Shown: positions 9,286-17,288 of the stretch, piece by piece | How positions within the stretch are numbered: position 1 is the stretch's first letter | How the letters are laid out: every line of letters begins with the position of its first letter | Source of the DNA: Acidimicrobiales bacterium | GTDB lineage: Bacteria; Actinomycetota; Acidimicrobiia; Acidimicrobiales; SHLQ01 | Direction of reading: 5' to 3' | Assembly (NCBI GenBank): GCA_020629635.1 | Contig: JAHDCX010000001.1 | Coordinates: forward strand, 594,204 to 633,634 | Length of the DNA: 39,431 nt | Notes under the pieces: generated by a model | What the model was told of the DNA's origin: nothing | The model's input: the letters and a program-made list of their open reading frames with translations, nothing else | Databases searched by the model: none | Program-made: the position numbers and the translations under genes

Positions 9286-9828
9286 ATGGACGAAAAGGAC
9301 ACGGCGGACGGATACAGCCGGCGAGTCGGGGAGCGTCTCCGGGCGATCCGTCGACAGAAGCGGTTGTCGCTCCAAGAAGTCGAGGCCAACTCCGAACAGG
9401 AGTTCAAGGCTTCGGTCCTCGGGGCGTACGAGCGAGGTGAGCGAGCGATCTCGGTTCCGCGCCTCCGCAAGTTGGCTGCCTTCTACAACGTGCCAGTGGA
9501 TCAGCTTCTGCCGATCGAAGGGGCTCCGGACTTCGGTGTCGAGGTCGATGACACGATTGATCTTCGTGAACGGCCCACCCGGGCGCCTGGCGCAGCGATC
9601 ACCATCGATCTGACCAAGCTCGAAAAGCTGTCGGGCCCCGAGGCGGACATGCTGAGCAGGTACTTGACGATGATTCAGGTGCAGCGCCAGGACTTCAATG
9701 GCCGTGTGCTGACAATTCGCCGCGACGACCTTCAGGCGCTCGCAGCAATTCTCGGCACCGGAATCGACGGCGCGGCGCCTCGCCTGGACGCGCTCGGGCT
9801 GAGCTTCGTGCCGCAGAAACTGGGCTGA
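9286..9828 (+). CDS. BldD-like XRE regulator with c-di-GMP signature
   Basis: A 180-residue DNA-binding protein. Residues ~11-76 form an XRE helix-turn-helix very like Streptomyces BldD (VGERLRAIRRQKRLSLQEVE, then SVLGAYERGERAISVPRL and FYNVPVDQLLP). The C-terminal region has R134-Q-D136-X8-R145-R-D-D148, which matches the RxD-X8-RxxD signature that binds tetrameric cyclic-di-GMP in BldD, with the same spacing. In Streptomyces, ligand-bound BldD represses developmental genes; the role here is unknown. GAGGAAAG precedes the ATG. The gene converges on the last gene of the Tad locus with a 6-bp gap. Homology is clear; ligand binding is inferred from the motif. Confidence 0.85.
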   Translation: MDEKDTADGYSRRVGERLRAIRRQKRLSLQEVEANSEQEFKASVLGAYERGERAISVPRLRKLAAFYNVPVDQLLPIEGAPDFGVEVDDTIDLRERPTRAPGAAITIDLTKLEKLSGPEADMLSRYLTMIQVQRQDFNGRVLTIRRDDLQALAAILGTGIDGAAPRLDALGLSFVPQKLG

Positions 9829-9838
9829 CGGACGTCAG
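9825..9838. terminator. Palindrome containing two convergent stop codons
   Basis: CTGACG-GA-CGTCAG. It contains the TGA of the BldD-like gene (9826-9828) and, on the other strand, the TGA of the LysM gene (9837-9835). It could fold into a short hairpin from either strand, but no T-tract follows, so terminator activity is only a suggestion. Confidence 0.4.
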
Positions 9839-10566
9839 CGGTCCGGCACGGGAGGAAGCACAAACTCCTGATCCGGGTAGATCAGATCCGGGTTGCCCGG
9901 ATCGACCAGTCGATCGACGTTGGCGTCGATGACCATTGACCAGTAGGGGATGATCTCGTCGTCTTCGGGCGCCCTGCCCAGCTCGTCACCGATGACCTCG
10001 GCGGCAATCGACCAAAACGTGTCACCGGGTGCAACGGTCCACAGGTCGGTTGGGTGATCGACGGACGCGGCGCTCGAGACGACTGGCGACTCGTCGGCGG
10101 GCGCCGTTGACCGATCGAACGTCGAGACCCCGGCGGCATCGGGTTCTCCCGTGTCGTCGGTGGCCATCTCGATCGACGTGAGGGCCCGGATCGTCTCGAT
10201 CGATCGCTCGCCGGTTGGCGTGGGCGAATCGGTGACGCCGATGATCACGGAAGCAAGGGCAAACAGTGGAGCGAGGACGCGTGTGGAGCGAAGCGTCTTG
10301 CTCCATCGACGATCAGCGGCTGGGTCGACTGCCGTCATGACGAGCACCGCGAGCAGCAGGTACGCGAGAACCAGCGCAAGCAGGCGTAGCACCCCGGCGA
10401 TCATGAGGATCGGCCGGTCAGCCCACACGGAGACCGCGTTCGCGGTGAGGGTGGCGGGACGCATGCCCGAGATCTGGCCCAGGAGATGGAGACCGGCGAC
10501 CAGGAGCACTGTCGCCGCGATCCAGGCGCTGAGGCGCACGACGGAAAGTGGGGCCCGAGACGTCAT
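9835..10566 (-). CDS. LysM-domain membrane protein at the end of the Tad operon
   Basis: A 243-residue protein starting at the ATG whose ATGA overlaps the stop of the preceding gene. Two or three hydrophobic helices occupy residues ~12-85, then a Ser/Thr/Pro-rich linker, then a C-terminal LysM-like repeat beginning LWTVAPGDTFWSIAAEVIG and ending with NPDLIYPDQEFVLPP. LysM domains bind peptidoglycan, so the protein probably anchors something at the cell wall; as last gene of the Tad operon it could help pili or their assembly platform cross the wall. That link rests on position only. Confidence 0.72.
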   Translation of the reverse strand: MTSRAPLSVVRLSAWIAATVLLVAGLHLLGQISGMRPATLTANAVSVWADRPILMIAGVLRLLALVLAYLLLAVLVMTAVDPAADRRWSKTLRSTRVLAPLFALASVIIGVTDSPTPTGERSIETIRALTSIEMATDDTGEPDAAGVSTFDRSTAPADESPVVSSAASVDHPTDLWTVAPGDTFWSIAAEVIGDELGRAPEDDEIIPYWSMVIDANVDRLVDPGNPDLIYPDQEFVLPPVPDR

Positions 10567-11006
10567 GGTTGGGACGGGATCAGGTCGGCCGTGCCGGTCG
10601 CGTCGAGCGTGGTCGAGGCACCAAAGATGGCGCGTCCGATGATCCATTCGTGCTCATACGCAAGGTCGACTTCGACGCGGGGTTCGGCGCCGGGCGTCAC
10701 GCGAACTGCAGCGATGGCCGCGTCGGGGAGGTCAGAACCAGCGACACCGTCCGGGACCGAAGCGGCGGCAACTCCACGATCGATCTGCAGACGCCCGGTC
10801 GATCGAAAGGCGTCGGTGTCGAACCCGACAGCGACGGCGTCACTCGCCACGGTGTCGGCCAGGTCGTCGAGTTGTCGTTGCCGTAGATGCAATGCGGCAG
10901 CTTCGAGGGTGATCGTTCCGAGCGAGAGCAGAATGAGGAACGCCGCAGGGATGATCAGGATGCTCTGACCGCGGTCGTATTCGGGGGGTCGGGTCGTCAC
11001 GTGCAC
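10563..11006 (-). CDS. TadG/Rv3654c-like pilus-associated protein
   Basis: A 147-residue protein with a short basic N-terminus, the motif YDRGQS directly before one hydrophobic helix (SILIIPAAFLILLSLGTITLEAAA), and an extracytoplasmic domain. This is the architecture of TadE/TadG minor pilins of actinobacterial Tad loci. GTG codons at 11006 and 11000 are both possible starts; the latter makes a GTGA overlap with the upstream stop. It is the third of three consecutive small proteins of this layout. Confidence 0.68.
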   Translation of the reverse strand: MHVTTRPPEYDRGQSILIIPAAFLILLSLGTITLEAAALHLRQRQLDDLADTVASDAVAVGFDTDAFRSTGRLQIDRGVAAASVPDGVAGSDLPDAAIAAVRVTPGAEPRVEVDLAYEHEWIIGRAIFGASTTLDATGTADLIPSQP

Positions 11007-11446
11007 GTTCCTTCGAAGTCGCCGCTTCGCCAGGGGTCGATTCGTTCGGTGTGGGAGGACTCGATGCGGGTCAGACTTCCGAAGCCGCCGAAAATCGGCA
11101 CCTGGATGAAGGCCACGTCGTACGCGACCGTGATCGTGACGGCAGCGCAGCGCTCGTAGGTTCCGGTCGGAGCGACCGGGGGGACCAGTCGTTCATGGCG
11201 CCCGTAGTCTCGCATGACTTCGTCGATCCGCGCCGCCGCTGCGGGCCAGGCATCACCGGGGTCGGACTCGACGAAGACGCGAGCGGCCTCCCGAGAGGCC
11301 GTCGAGACCGCCATCCAGGAGTCGATCACGGTCCAGGCGTTGACGATGATCAGGGATCCGAGCACGAAGATGAGGAACCCGAACGGCAGCATCTCGAGGC
11401 CGCCCACCGCGCCTCGATCCTGAGCGATTCTCGACCTGGAGGTCAT
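10997..11446 (-). CDS. TadE-like minor pilin
   Basis: A 149-residue protein. The start MTSRSRIAQDRG is followed by AVGGLEMLPFGFLIFVLGSL, a single N-terminal helix, and then by an extracytoplasmic domain containing STASREAARVFVE, which is typical of TadE-like proteins. RG followed a few residues later by Glu resembles a prepilin cleavage site. The ATG overlaps the upstream stop (ATGA). Two cysteines lie in the C-terminal half and could pair outside the membrane. Confidence 0.72.
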   Translation of the reverse strand: MTSRSRIAQDRGAVGGLEMLPFGFLIFVLGSLIIVNAWTVIDSWMAVSTASREAARVFVESDPGDAWPAAAARIDEVMRDYGRHERLVPPVAPTGTYERCAAVTITVAYDVAFIQVPIFGGFGSLTRIESSHTERIDPWRSGDFEGTCT

Positions 11447-11838
11447 GGCTGCTGTTCCTCGATACGTACGGCGAACGTCCGGTCGAGCACACCGAAGGCC
11501 CGGGCATCGCCCAGCGATGGAAAGATCGATTTCGTTTCCCACCGAACCGACGCCTCAACGACGTCTCCGCCGACGCGGATGTCGAAGTCCACCTCGCCGC
11601 CAACCGTGTCCCGGAATCGTTGTTCGGCCTGGCCGGTCGAGAGACCGTCGGCTTCGGCGACGCTTCGCGCAGCGTCGATTGCCAGCCCCGTCACCACAGA
11701 CGTTGTGTAGAGGTTGTAGGTGATGTTGATCGCCATGGTCAGCAGCACGAGAAACATGAGCATCCCGAAGGCCATGCTGAACAGGCCGCTACCGCGGTCA
11801 TCTGGTTGGCGAGGCGCGGCGGGTGACGCCGCTGGCAT
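11443..11838 (-). CDS. TadE-like minor pilin
   Basis: A 131-residue protein with PDDRGSGLFSMAFGMLMFLVLLT at residues ~12-34, one transmembrane helix, and a domain containing GLAIDAARSVAEADG, the TadE-type pattern after the helix. The ATG shares one base with the stop of the pilin-like gene. Its role is presumably as a minor pilin or initiator of Tad pilus assembly; this is inferred from family and context. Confidence 0.7.
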   Translation of the reverse strand: MPAASPAAPRQPDDRGSGLFSMAFGMLMFLVLLTMAINITYNLYTTSVVTGLAIDAARSVAEADGLSTGQAEQRFRDTVGGEVDFDIRVGGDVVEASVRWETKSIFPSLGDARAFGVLDRTFAVRIEEQQP

Positions 11839-12065
11839 CAGTTGCCGATCTGGTTGACCTGGTCTTCCATGCGGCCGCCGGTGTCGTTCGCCACGCGAAG
11901 GAAGATCTGCCACATGATCACGCCAATGGCGGCAATGATCAGGACGGCGATCGCCATCGAAATGACGCCCTCACCTCGGTCGATGCGAGCGCGTGCGCGC
12001 AGCTGATCGGTGGCTGCGAGCTGGACGAGACCGAGGCGCCGCCCCAGATTCTGCATCGGTTCCAT
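11838..12065 (-). CDS. Flp-pilin-like small membrane peptide
   Basis: A 75-residue peptide: basic N-terminus, IDRGEG, then the hydrophobic helix VISMAIAVLIIAAIGVIMWQIF (about residues 34-56) and a short polar tail. Size, layout and position after tadC fit the major pilin slot of a Tad locus, but it lacks the textbook G|xxxxEY Flp site, so it may be a lineage-specific pilin or an assembly factor. GGGAAGGG lies about 10 nt before the ATG. Unlike the other genes of the operon it is preceded by a 75-bp spacer with its own possible promoter. Confidence 0.62.
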   Translation of the reverse strand: MEPMQNLGRRLGLVQLAATDQLRARARIDRGEGVISMAIAVLIIAAIGVIMWQIFLRVANDTGGRMEDQVNQIGN

Positions 12066-12140
12066 TGGTAATTTCCCTTCCCCCACCTGATGTGGGCTTG
12101 TATACAAGATCGCCCGGCTGTGTGGCCAGACGAGCGTCTG
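12066..12140 (-). promoter_or_regulatory. Structured spacer between tadC and the pilin-like gene
   Basis: The only sizeable gap in the Tad operon. It holds three inverted repeats: CAGACG-AG-CGTCTG (12127-12140) directly after the tadC stop, the perfect palindrome CTTGTATACAAG (12097-12108) containing TATACA as a possible -10, and CCCAC-N5-GTGGG (12082-12096). Together they suggest a terminator or processing site plus a separate promoter that boosts pilin expression. Confidence 0.45.
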
Positions 12141-13040
12141 TCATGCGCCGAACTCACGGAGTGCGTCGAAGAACGGGATCAGCATCAGAATCACGCCGGG
12201 TACCAACGTCGCGATGGTCACCGGGATCCAGACCTGCTGGTTCTTTCGTTCGATCGCTTCGAGCAGCCCCCGATGGGCTTCGGCCCGAACGCTGCGAGCC
12301 TCAGCGGCGACCATCGATCCGAGGTCGCCGGCCTCCTTGTTGAGGGCCAACACAGCGACCAGTCGGTGCACTGCGTCAACGTCAGCGACGTCGGCCCACT
12401 CGCGCAGGGCCGCCACCTCTGGCATGCCCTGGCTGATTCGGCCGGTGACCCGCTCGAGGTCACGAGCGACGCAGCCGCTGCTGCGTTCGGCGACCCGAAC
12501 CAACGCCGCGCTGAGTGAATAGCCCGATCCGAGCAACATGCCGAGTTGCTCAGTGATGACCGGCAGCTCCTGAAAGGTCCGCGCCTTCCAGGCGTCGCTC
12601 TCGAAGGCCAGGCGTTGTTCGACGATGAGGAACGCCAGAAGCGGTACGACGAGCGCGGCCATCCCAACGATGCTCACGTCCCAGCGCAGAACGAGTCCAG
12701 CGAGAACAACACAGGCAGTTGCGACCACGGCGATACCGACTTGGCGAACGCGAAACTCCGACGCGTCGAGATCGGAGTGCACCCGTCGCAGGCGACGGGG
12801 AAGCTCCTCGCTGACACCGAAGAGGCGAGCCGTGATCGATCCGATGAGCTCGGCGAGCGGGCGCAGCAGCGCCCGAAAGCTCTCGATCGAGAGGAACTCC
12901 TGGCTCTCCCACCGATCTCCGGCGGGAAGGTACGGCGACAGCCGGGCCGCCAGCGGACGGGTCCTGAAGGTTCGCAGCTCGCTGAGCAGCAGAGTCGAGC
13001 CGACGAAGACGCACAAAAGCGCGGCAGCGTAGAGACGCAT
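12141..13040 (-). CDS. tadC: Tad pilus assembly membrane protein TadC
   Basis: A 299-residue inner-membrane platform protein of the type II secretion F family. The start (MRLYAAALLCVFVGSTLLL) is one N-terminal helix; two more lie near residues 110-155 and one at the C-terminus (VTIATLVPGVILMLIPFF). The cytoplasmic part has the T2SSF pattern ELPVITEQLGMLLGSGYSLSAALVRVA with LALNKEAGDLGSMVAAEARSVR. The ATG shares one base with the tadB stop (TGATG). It pairs with TadB as the platform on which the TadA ATPase acts. Confidence 0.85.
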   Translation of the reverse strand: MRLYAAALLCVFVGSTLLLSELRTFRTRPLAARLSPYLPAGDRWESQEFLSIESFRALLRPLAELIGSITARLFGVSEELPRRLRRVHSDLDASEFRVRQVGIAVVATACVVLAGLVLRWDVSIVGMAALVVPLLAFLIVEQRLAFESDAWKARTFQELPVITEQLGMLLGSGYSLSAALVRVAERSSGCVARDLERVTGRISQGMPEVAALREWADVADVDAVHRLVAVLALNKEAGDLGSMVAAEARSVRAEAHRGLLEAIERKNQQVWIPVTIATLVPGVILMLIPFFDALREFGA

Positions 13041-13921
13041 CAGCGGAACACCCGATTCTCGACAGGGAGTCGCATGATCCGGCCAGCCCAGATCCAGCAC
13101 ACGATGATCGAGAGGAGCGCCACGGCGACAAGCAACTGACCGATCGGCGAGGCGTATGCGGAACGGCCGTTGCCAATGGACAGGCCAGCGAGGGACATGC
13201 CGAAGGGAACGATGATCACGAACCATCGAGCGAAGCGCACGCCGGCCTGGCGGGCTACTGCGTCTCGTCGGTGTTGTTGATCGGTGAGGCGGTCGGCCGC
13301 TAGCGCTTCGAGCCGCCGGCCGACTTCGCCACCGCCGAGCTCGTGGGCCGTCAAGAGCGTCTCGGCGACCACGTCGGCGGTGTTGTGGCCGAGGGAGGCC
13401 TTCAAAACGTCGAGCGATCGGGCGAAGTCGGTGCTGATGAGCCACTCGCGGTGTGCCGCCTCGAAGGCCTCACGCAATTCGTCGGGGGCACGGGCGCCTG
13501 CTTCGAAGGTCGCCTGCGGAATCGATCGGCCGAGCGTGCTGGTGAGCAGTCGGATTTCTTCGATCAGGGCAGGCCAGGACCGATGCGCTTTCGCCGTCGC
13601 ACGTTCGTGGCGAACCCGAGCGACGCCGATCGGGAAGGTCGCGGCGAAGACGCCGAGAATGCTGGCCGCGACGATGCCCCCGAACAGGAGTGCCCCGAAC
13701 GCGAATCCGAGCAGCCCGACAACGCCCATGCCCGCAAGGACCGAACCCGGAGCGATGTCGCCGAGCCCGAGGCGTTCGAACGTGCTCTCGAGTCGGTCGG
13801 CGATTGGCTCGGCGTCATCGGATTCGGCGCCGGGTCCGATGCCTGTCCAGCCGAAGGCCCGAGCGGTCCAGGCGCAATGCACGCCGTAGCCGGCGAGCAA
13901 CGCAAGCAGTAGCTCGGTCAT
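13040..13921 (-). CDS. tadB: Tad pilus assembly membrane protein TadB
   Basis: A 293-residue platform protein paralogous to TadC. Hydrophobic segments lie near residues 1-18, 60-105 and the C-terminus (VALLSIIVCWIWAGRIM). The T2SSF region includes SWPALIEEIRLLTSTLGRSIPQATFEAG and LLTAHELGGGEVGRRLEALAADRLTDQQ. The ATG overlaps the tadA stop (ATGA). Order tadZ-tadA-tadB-tadC is standard. Confidence 0.87.
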   Translation of the reverse strand: MTELLLALLAGYGVHCAWTARAFGWTGIGPGAESDDAEPIADRLESTFERLGLGDIAPGSVLAGMGVVGLLGFAFGALLFGGIVAASILGVFAATFPIGVARVRHERATAKAHRSWPALIEEIRLLTSTLGRSIPQATFEAGARAPDELREAFEAAHREWLISTDFARSLDVLKASLGHNTADVVAETLLTAHELGGGEVGRRLEALAADRLTDQQHRRDAVARQAGVRFARWFVIIVPFGMSLAGLSIGNGRSAYASPIGQLLVAVALLSIIVCWIWAGRIMRLPVENRVFR

Positions 13922-15267
13922 GGCCGACCCACCCAGCCCGGATCGCTTTGTTCCCTGCCCGGGACTGGTGGCGGAGAGTCGGGGAGCACGTCAACGATCT
14001 CGATGCCCGCGTCGACCATTGCGTCGGCGGCTCGCGAAGGCATCTGTCCGGTCCACTGCAAACGTCCACTGCGCGGATCGCGTTTGAACACTTCCGTCAC
14101 GGTGAAGCTGGTCGCGTTCGCGCCGCCAGTCAGGTCCTCGACGCATGCAATCTGGTTGACCCGCGGTCCCTCGGGGGTGCGCACGGTGTGCACGACAACG
14201 TCGACGGCCTGCGTCACGAGATCGTTGAGCGCCGCCATTGGAATGTCGTTGGATGTGTCCGCCAGCTGACAGACGAAACGAAGTCGCGTCAACGCCTGAC
14301 GTGCGCTGCCGGCGTGAATCGTCGTGTAGCCGGTGACACCGCTCGACAGCGTCATCATCAGTGGAAGAGCCTCGCGGTCTCGGACCTCGCCCACGATCGC
14401 GACATCGGGCGCCATCCGGAGAAAGCCACCGACCAGAGACCGCAAGTCGATGCCTGGACGGTCTGGCCGTGGCCCACGCGTCTGCATGCTCGCCACGTTG
14501 GGAAGCGGCACGTCCGCCTCGAACACTTCCTCAGCGATGACGACGCGGAGCGTGGGGTCGAGCTCTGCGGCGCAGCACGAGAGCAGCGTCGTCTTTCCGG
14601 CACCGGGCACTCCCGCGAAAACGATGCTCAGTCGAGCCGAGATGCACGCCCGAAGAAACGCAGCAGCGTCAGGCGTGATCGTCCCGGATTGGATGAGTTC
14701 TTCGAGCGATCGAAACGACATCCCGGTGAACTTCCGAATGTTGACCATCATGTGGCCACCACGGGCAATGTCGCCATGGACGATGTGAAGACGAGCGCCA
14801 TCGTCGAGCTGCGCGTCCTGGAGGCCCGCCGTGGGATCGAGCGCACGATGGGCGCCGCTCGACCGGTCCACGATCCGGGTCACGGTCCTGACGACATGCT
14901 CGTCGTCGTGAAAGGACTCGTGGTGGTACCCACTCATGCCGCGATGGCGCTTCACGAAAATGCTGTGGGGAGCATTGATCATGATCTCCCACACGTCGTC
15001 GTCGTCGAGGAGAGCCTCGAGCGGCCCGTAGCCGGTGAGGTTCCGCATCGCTCGTTCGGCGACGGCTTCCGGCTCGTGAAGGTCGACGGCTCGGATGCCG
15101 CGCCGGTGATCGGCCCGCCACTGATCGACGAGATCGTCGACGATGGCCCGCAGAGCGCCGTCGGCCGACGAGTCGGGCGGGATCGCGTGCTGATTCGCGA
15201 TCTCGAGCGCCATGCGCTCGATCTCTGCGAGAGGCGAGACGGGCGTCGGTGCCGCGAGGTCAGTCAT
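13918..15267 (-). CDS. tadA: Tad pilus secretion ATPase TadA/CpaF
   Basis: A 449-residue ATPase that powers pilus extension. Walker A is GVPGAGKTT at residues 219-227, the Asp-box region reads IAEEVFEAD (Glu where many have Asp), Walker B is AIVGEVRDREA near 290-300, and the His box is TGYTTIHAGSA near 312-322. The N-terminal part has LTGYGPLEALLDDDDVWEIMIN, as in CpaF. The ATG at 15267 gives MTDLAAP and overlaps the upstream gene by 8 bp. Confidence 0.93.
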   Translation of the reverse strand: MTDLAAPTPVSPLAEIERMALEIANQHAIPPDSSADGALRAIVDDLVDQWRADHRRGIRAVDLHEPEAVAERAMRNLTGYGPLEALLDDDDVWEIMINAPHSIFVKRHRGMSGYHHESFHDDEHVVRTVTRIVDRSSGAHRALDPTAGLQDAQLDDGARLHIVHGDIARGGHMMVNIRKFTGMSFRSLEELIQSGTITPDAAAFLRACISARLSIVFAGVPGAGKTTLLSCCAAELDPTLRVVIAEEVFEADVPLPNVASMQTRGPRPDRPGIDLRSLVGGFLRMAPDVAIVGEVRDREALPLMMTLSSGVTGYTTIHAGSARQALTRLRFVCQLADTSNDIPMAALNDLVTQAVDVVVHTVRTPEGPRVNQIACVEDLTGGANATSFTVTEVFKRDPRSGRLQWTGQMPSRAADAMVDAGIEIVDVLPDSPPPVPGREQSDPGWVGRP

Positions 15268-16573
15268 CGTCGCTCCACGTGCCCAACGAACCCACCGCAA
15301 CCGGCACGGGCTCGGTCGACAGGAGCGGCGTCCGAACGACCGGCTCCATTCGTTCGAGCACGCCCCTTGTCGCCGACGTCAACGGGTCGACGAATGCGGA
15401 GGGGAGCGGCTTTTCGTCCCGTAGCTGGTCCTCGATCGACGGCCGGTCGGGGAGATGGATGGCGTTCGGGATCTGATTCGCGGCGCTGACGCGGCTCCGC
15501 AGCAGATCGGCGATTGCGGAGGTGAGCGACGCCCGGAGCCTTGGCCTTCGGGGTGAGCGGTTCACGACCGGAACCACACGCGACATGTCGACGCCGAGGG
15601 CATCGATTTCGACGATCGTCCGGACCAGGTGGTGAATTCCACGCGCGCCCGCGGTCCCGACGACCAGAAGGAGATCTGCGCGGCGGACGGCGGCTCGGGC
15701 GAGCCGATTTCGGTCTTCGATGGCTGGCGCCCCGGTCTCGTCTTCACCATCGAACTCGCCAGTCACGTCGGCGACGATGACGTCGTAGTGGTGGATGAGC
15801 GAACCCCAAGACGCGTCGAGCGCAGCCGCGGGGACCGAACCCCAGTCGCGCTCGTGGCGCAGCCCGAGCAGGAGCTCGTAGCCGCGGTCGGGGAGCACGT
15901 GAACCGACCGAGCCGCCTCGGCCCCGTCGGGGGTGCCGAGCCGGTGTGCCTCGACGAACTCGAGAAGCCCGGGAATGACATCACGGGTGTCGTGCATCAT
16001 CGCCTGCGAACTGCGGAGCGCCATGTCGGCGAGCAGGTGGCGCTCGCCGAGCGAATCGGACTTGGCCCGCGCGAGCCCCTGTGCGAGACCCATCGCCACC
16101 ACCGAGGAGCCCTGGCCTCCGGATCCGGTGACGGTGACGACGCGCCCCGCTTGCTGCGCCGCATCGGTCGGCGGGGGAGGAGGTGTCAGCGTGGATGCGT
16201 GCGAGATCGGGTCGGTGAATTCGCCGAGGAGCGCAAGAAGTTCGGTCGAGGCAAAGGTGTCGGGGAGCACGGCGGTGGCCCCGAGCTCGGACCAGTCCCG
16301 TCGGACCAGGCCGTGGTCCACGACGATCGTTGCGCATCCAACGGATGCGGCGAGATCGATGAGGTCGCGGTCGAAGCCGGTGGAGCCGGCATCGATGATG
16401 GCGGCGCTGAAGGGGCGCCCGGACTGCAGCCGAGAGGCCAACTCGTTCGTGCTGATGCAGCGAATGAACTCGATCGGCAGGGTGGCCTCGGTCGCCCAGC
16501 GGCCGACGAGGCGAAACCACTCCCGGCGGACCGGCGCAACCCCGAGTACGACGAAGCGTTCGCCGGAGTTCAC
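15260..16573 (-). CDS. TadZ/CpaE-like protein with degenerate P-loop
   Basis: A 437-residue protein. Residues ~1-125 resemble a receiver-like domain (as in CpaE/TadZ), residues 131-135 are five prolines, and the rest is a ParA/MinD-type fold. The deviant Walker A should read KGGxGKS/T but is TGSGGQGSS at 149-157, without either lysine; the following part (VIVADVTGE near 270) keeps the switch-like Asp. TadZ proteins localise the Tad machine, and atypical P-loops are known in the family. The GTG start overlaps the CpaB-like gene stop (GTGA). Confidence 0.8.
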   Translation of the reverse strand: MNSGERFVVLGVAPVRREWFRLVGRWATEATLPIEFIRCISTNELASRLQSGRPFSAAIIDAGSTGFDRDLIDLAASVGCATIVVDHGLVRRDWSELGATAVLPDTFASTELLALLGEFTDPISHASTLTPPPPPTDAAQQAGRVVTVTGSGGQGSSVVAMGLAQGLARAKSDSLGERHLLADMALRSSQAMMHDTRDVIPGLLEFVEAHRLGTPDGAEAARSVHVLPDRGYELLLGLRHERDWGSVPAAALDASWGSLIHHYDVIVADVTGEFDGEDETGAPAIEDRNRLARAAVRRADLLLVVGTAGARGIHHLVRTIVEIDALGVDMSRVVPVVNRSPRRPRLRASLTSAIADLLRSRVSAANQIPNAIHLPDRPSIEDQLRDEKPLPSAFVDPLTSATRGVLERMEPVVRTPLLSTEPVPVAVGSLGTWSDDD

Positions 16574-17244
16574 CGACGGACCTGCTCGGGAAGGCGTACG
16601 GTCGGTGCGCCGGTCACACCGATCACCGAGACTTCACCCGTTCGATCCGCATTGACGATCCGGGCGGCCGTGTCGCCGTCGGCCAAGCCGAGGCGGAGGA
16701 CCGCATCGGCGGTGGAGAAGTCCTCCGAACCGGTCTCGTAGGAGAGAACCACGACGCGATCTGCGATGAGCACCGTTGGCGAACCGTCCTCAGAATCGAA
16801 CGTTGCGTAGACCGAGACGAGCTCACCCGTCGCAAGATCGTCCGGCGCCCGCTCGGGCTCCACGGCGATCGACACCTCCGCCACGCCGGTCTGCGCGTCG
16901 GTCCCGGCGTTCTGGCGGACGCTCGATCGCTGGACGAACTCGAGTCGGGCGATCGGGCCGAGAACGACGGATCCGTAGAGTTCGTTCGGGTCCTCGACGA
17001 CGAACGTGGCGGACTCATCGAGTCGTGCCGTGATCTGTGCGACGTGATGAGGTTCGATCACCGTGCCGGGCGCAAGATCTTCACGCGCCACGACAACCGG
17101 GCGGAAGGTCGCATCGTCGCCCAACTGGGTTGCGAGCAGGACGCCGAGGACAGCGAGGGTGATCAGGAGCCCACCGAAGATCGCCCGTCCGCTGGGAAGA
17201 CGTTTCGACGAACGAATCACCCGTTGCGGGAGTTCCTCAGTCAT
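16570..17244 (-). CDS. CpaB/RcpC-like SAF-domain protein
   Basis: A 224-residue protein with a cytoplasmic basic start, one transmembrane helix (IFGGLLITLAVLGVLLATQL, about residues 22-41) and an SAF domain (VVVAREDLAPGTVIEPHHV) typical of CpaB/RcpC. In gram-negatives this protein works with the secretin; no secretin is present here, as expected for a single-membrane cell. It is the first gene of the Tad operon and diverges from the HTH regulator at 17289 across 44 bp. Confidence 0.82.
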   Translation of the reverse strand: MTEELPQRVIRSSKRLPSGRAIFGGLLITLAVLGVLLATQLGDDATFRPVVVAREDLAPGTVIEPHHVAQITARLDESATFVVEDPNELYGSVVLGPIARLEFVQRSSVRQNAGTDAQTGVAEVSIAVEPERAPDDLATGELVSVYATFDSEDGSPTVLIADRVVVLSYETGSEDFSTADAVLRLGLADGDTAARIVNADRTGEVSVIGVTGAPTVRLPEQVRR

Positions 17245-17281
17245 TCAAAAGCCTTCAAAGCGCGTGAAAGGGTGTTAGGTT
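17244..17281. promoter_or_regulatory. Divergent spacer with 10-bp-phased repeats and a -10
   Basis: TTCAAA occurs at 17244-17249 and again at 17254-17259; a weaker third copy (GTGAAA, 17264-17269) keeps the 10-bp phase. The second copy, a 16-nt spacer and TAGGTT (17276-17281) make a plausible promoter for the HTH gene, whose ATG is 7 nt further on. The first copy touches the ATG of the CpaB-like gene. Repeats one helical turn apart on one face suit a small winged-HTH binding in tandem. Confidence 0.45.
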
Positions 17282-17288
17282 GGCGGTC

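Noticed and set aside
13690-15489. 599-codon open frame on the plus strand over tadA/tadB
   Set aside because: Arg/His-rich shadow frame; the minus strand carries clear TadA and TadB motifs and overlapping start/stop junctions.
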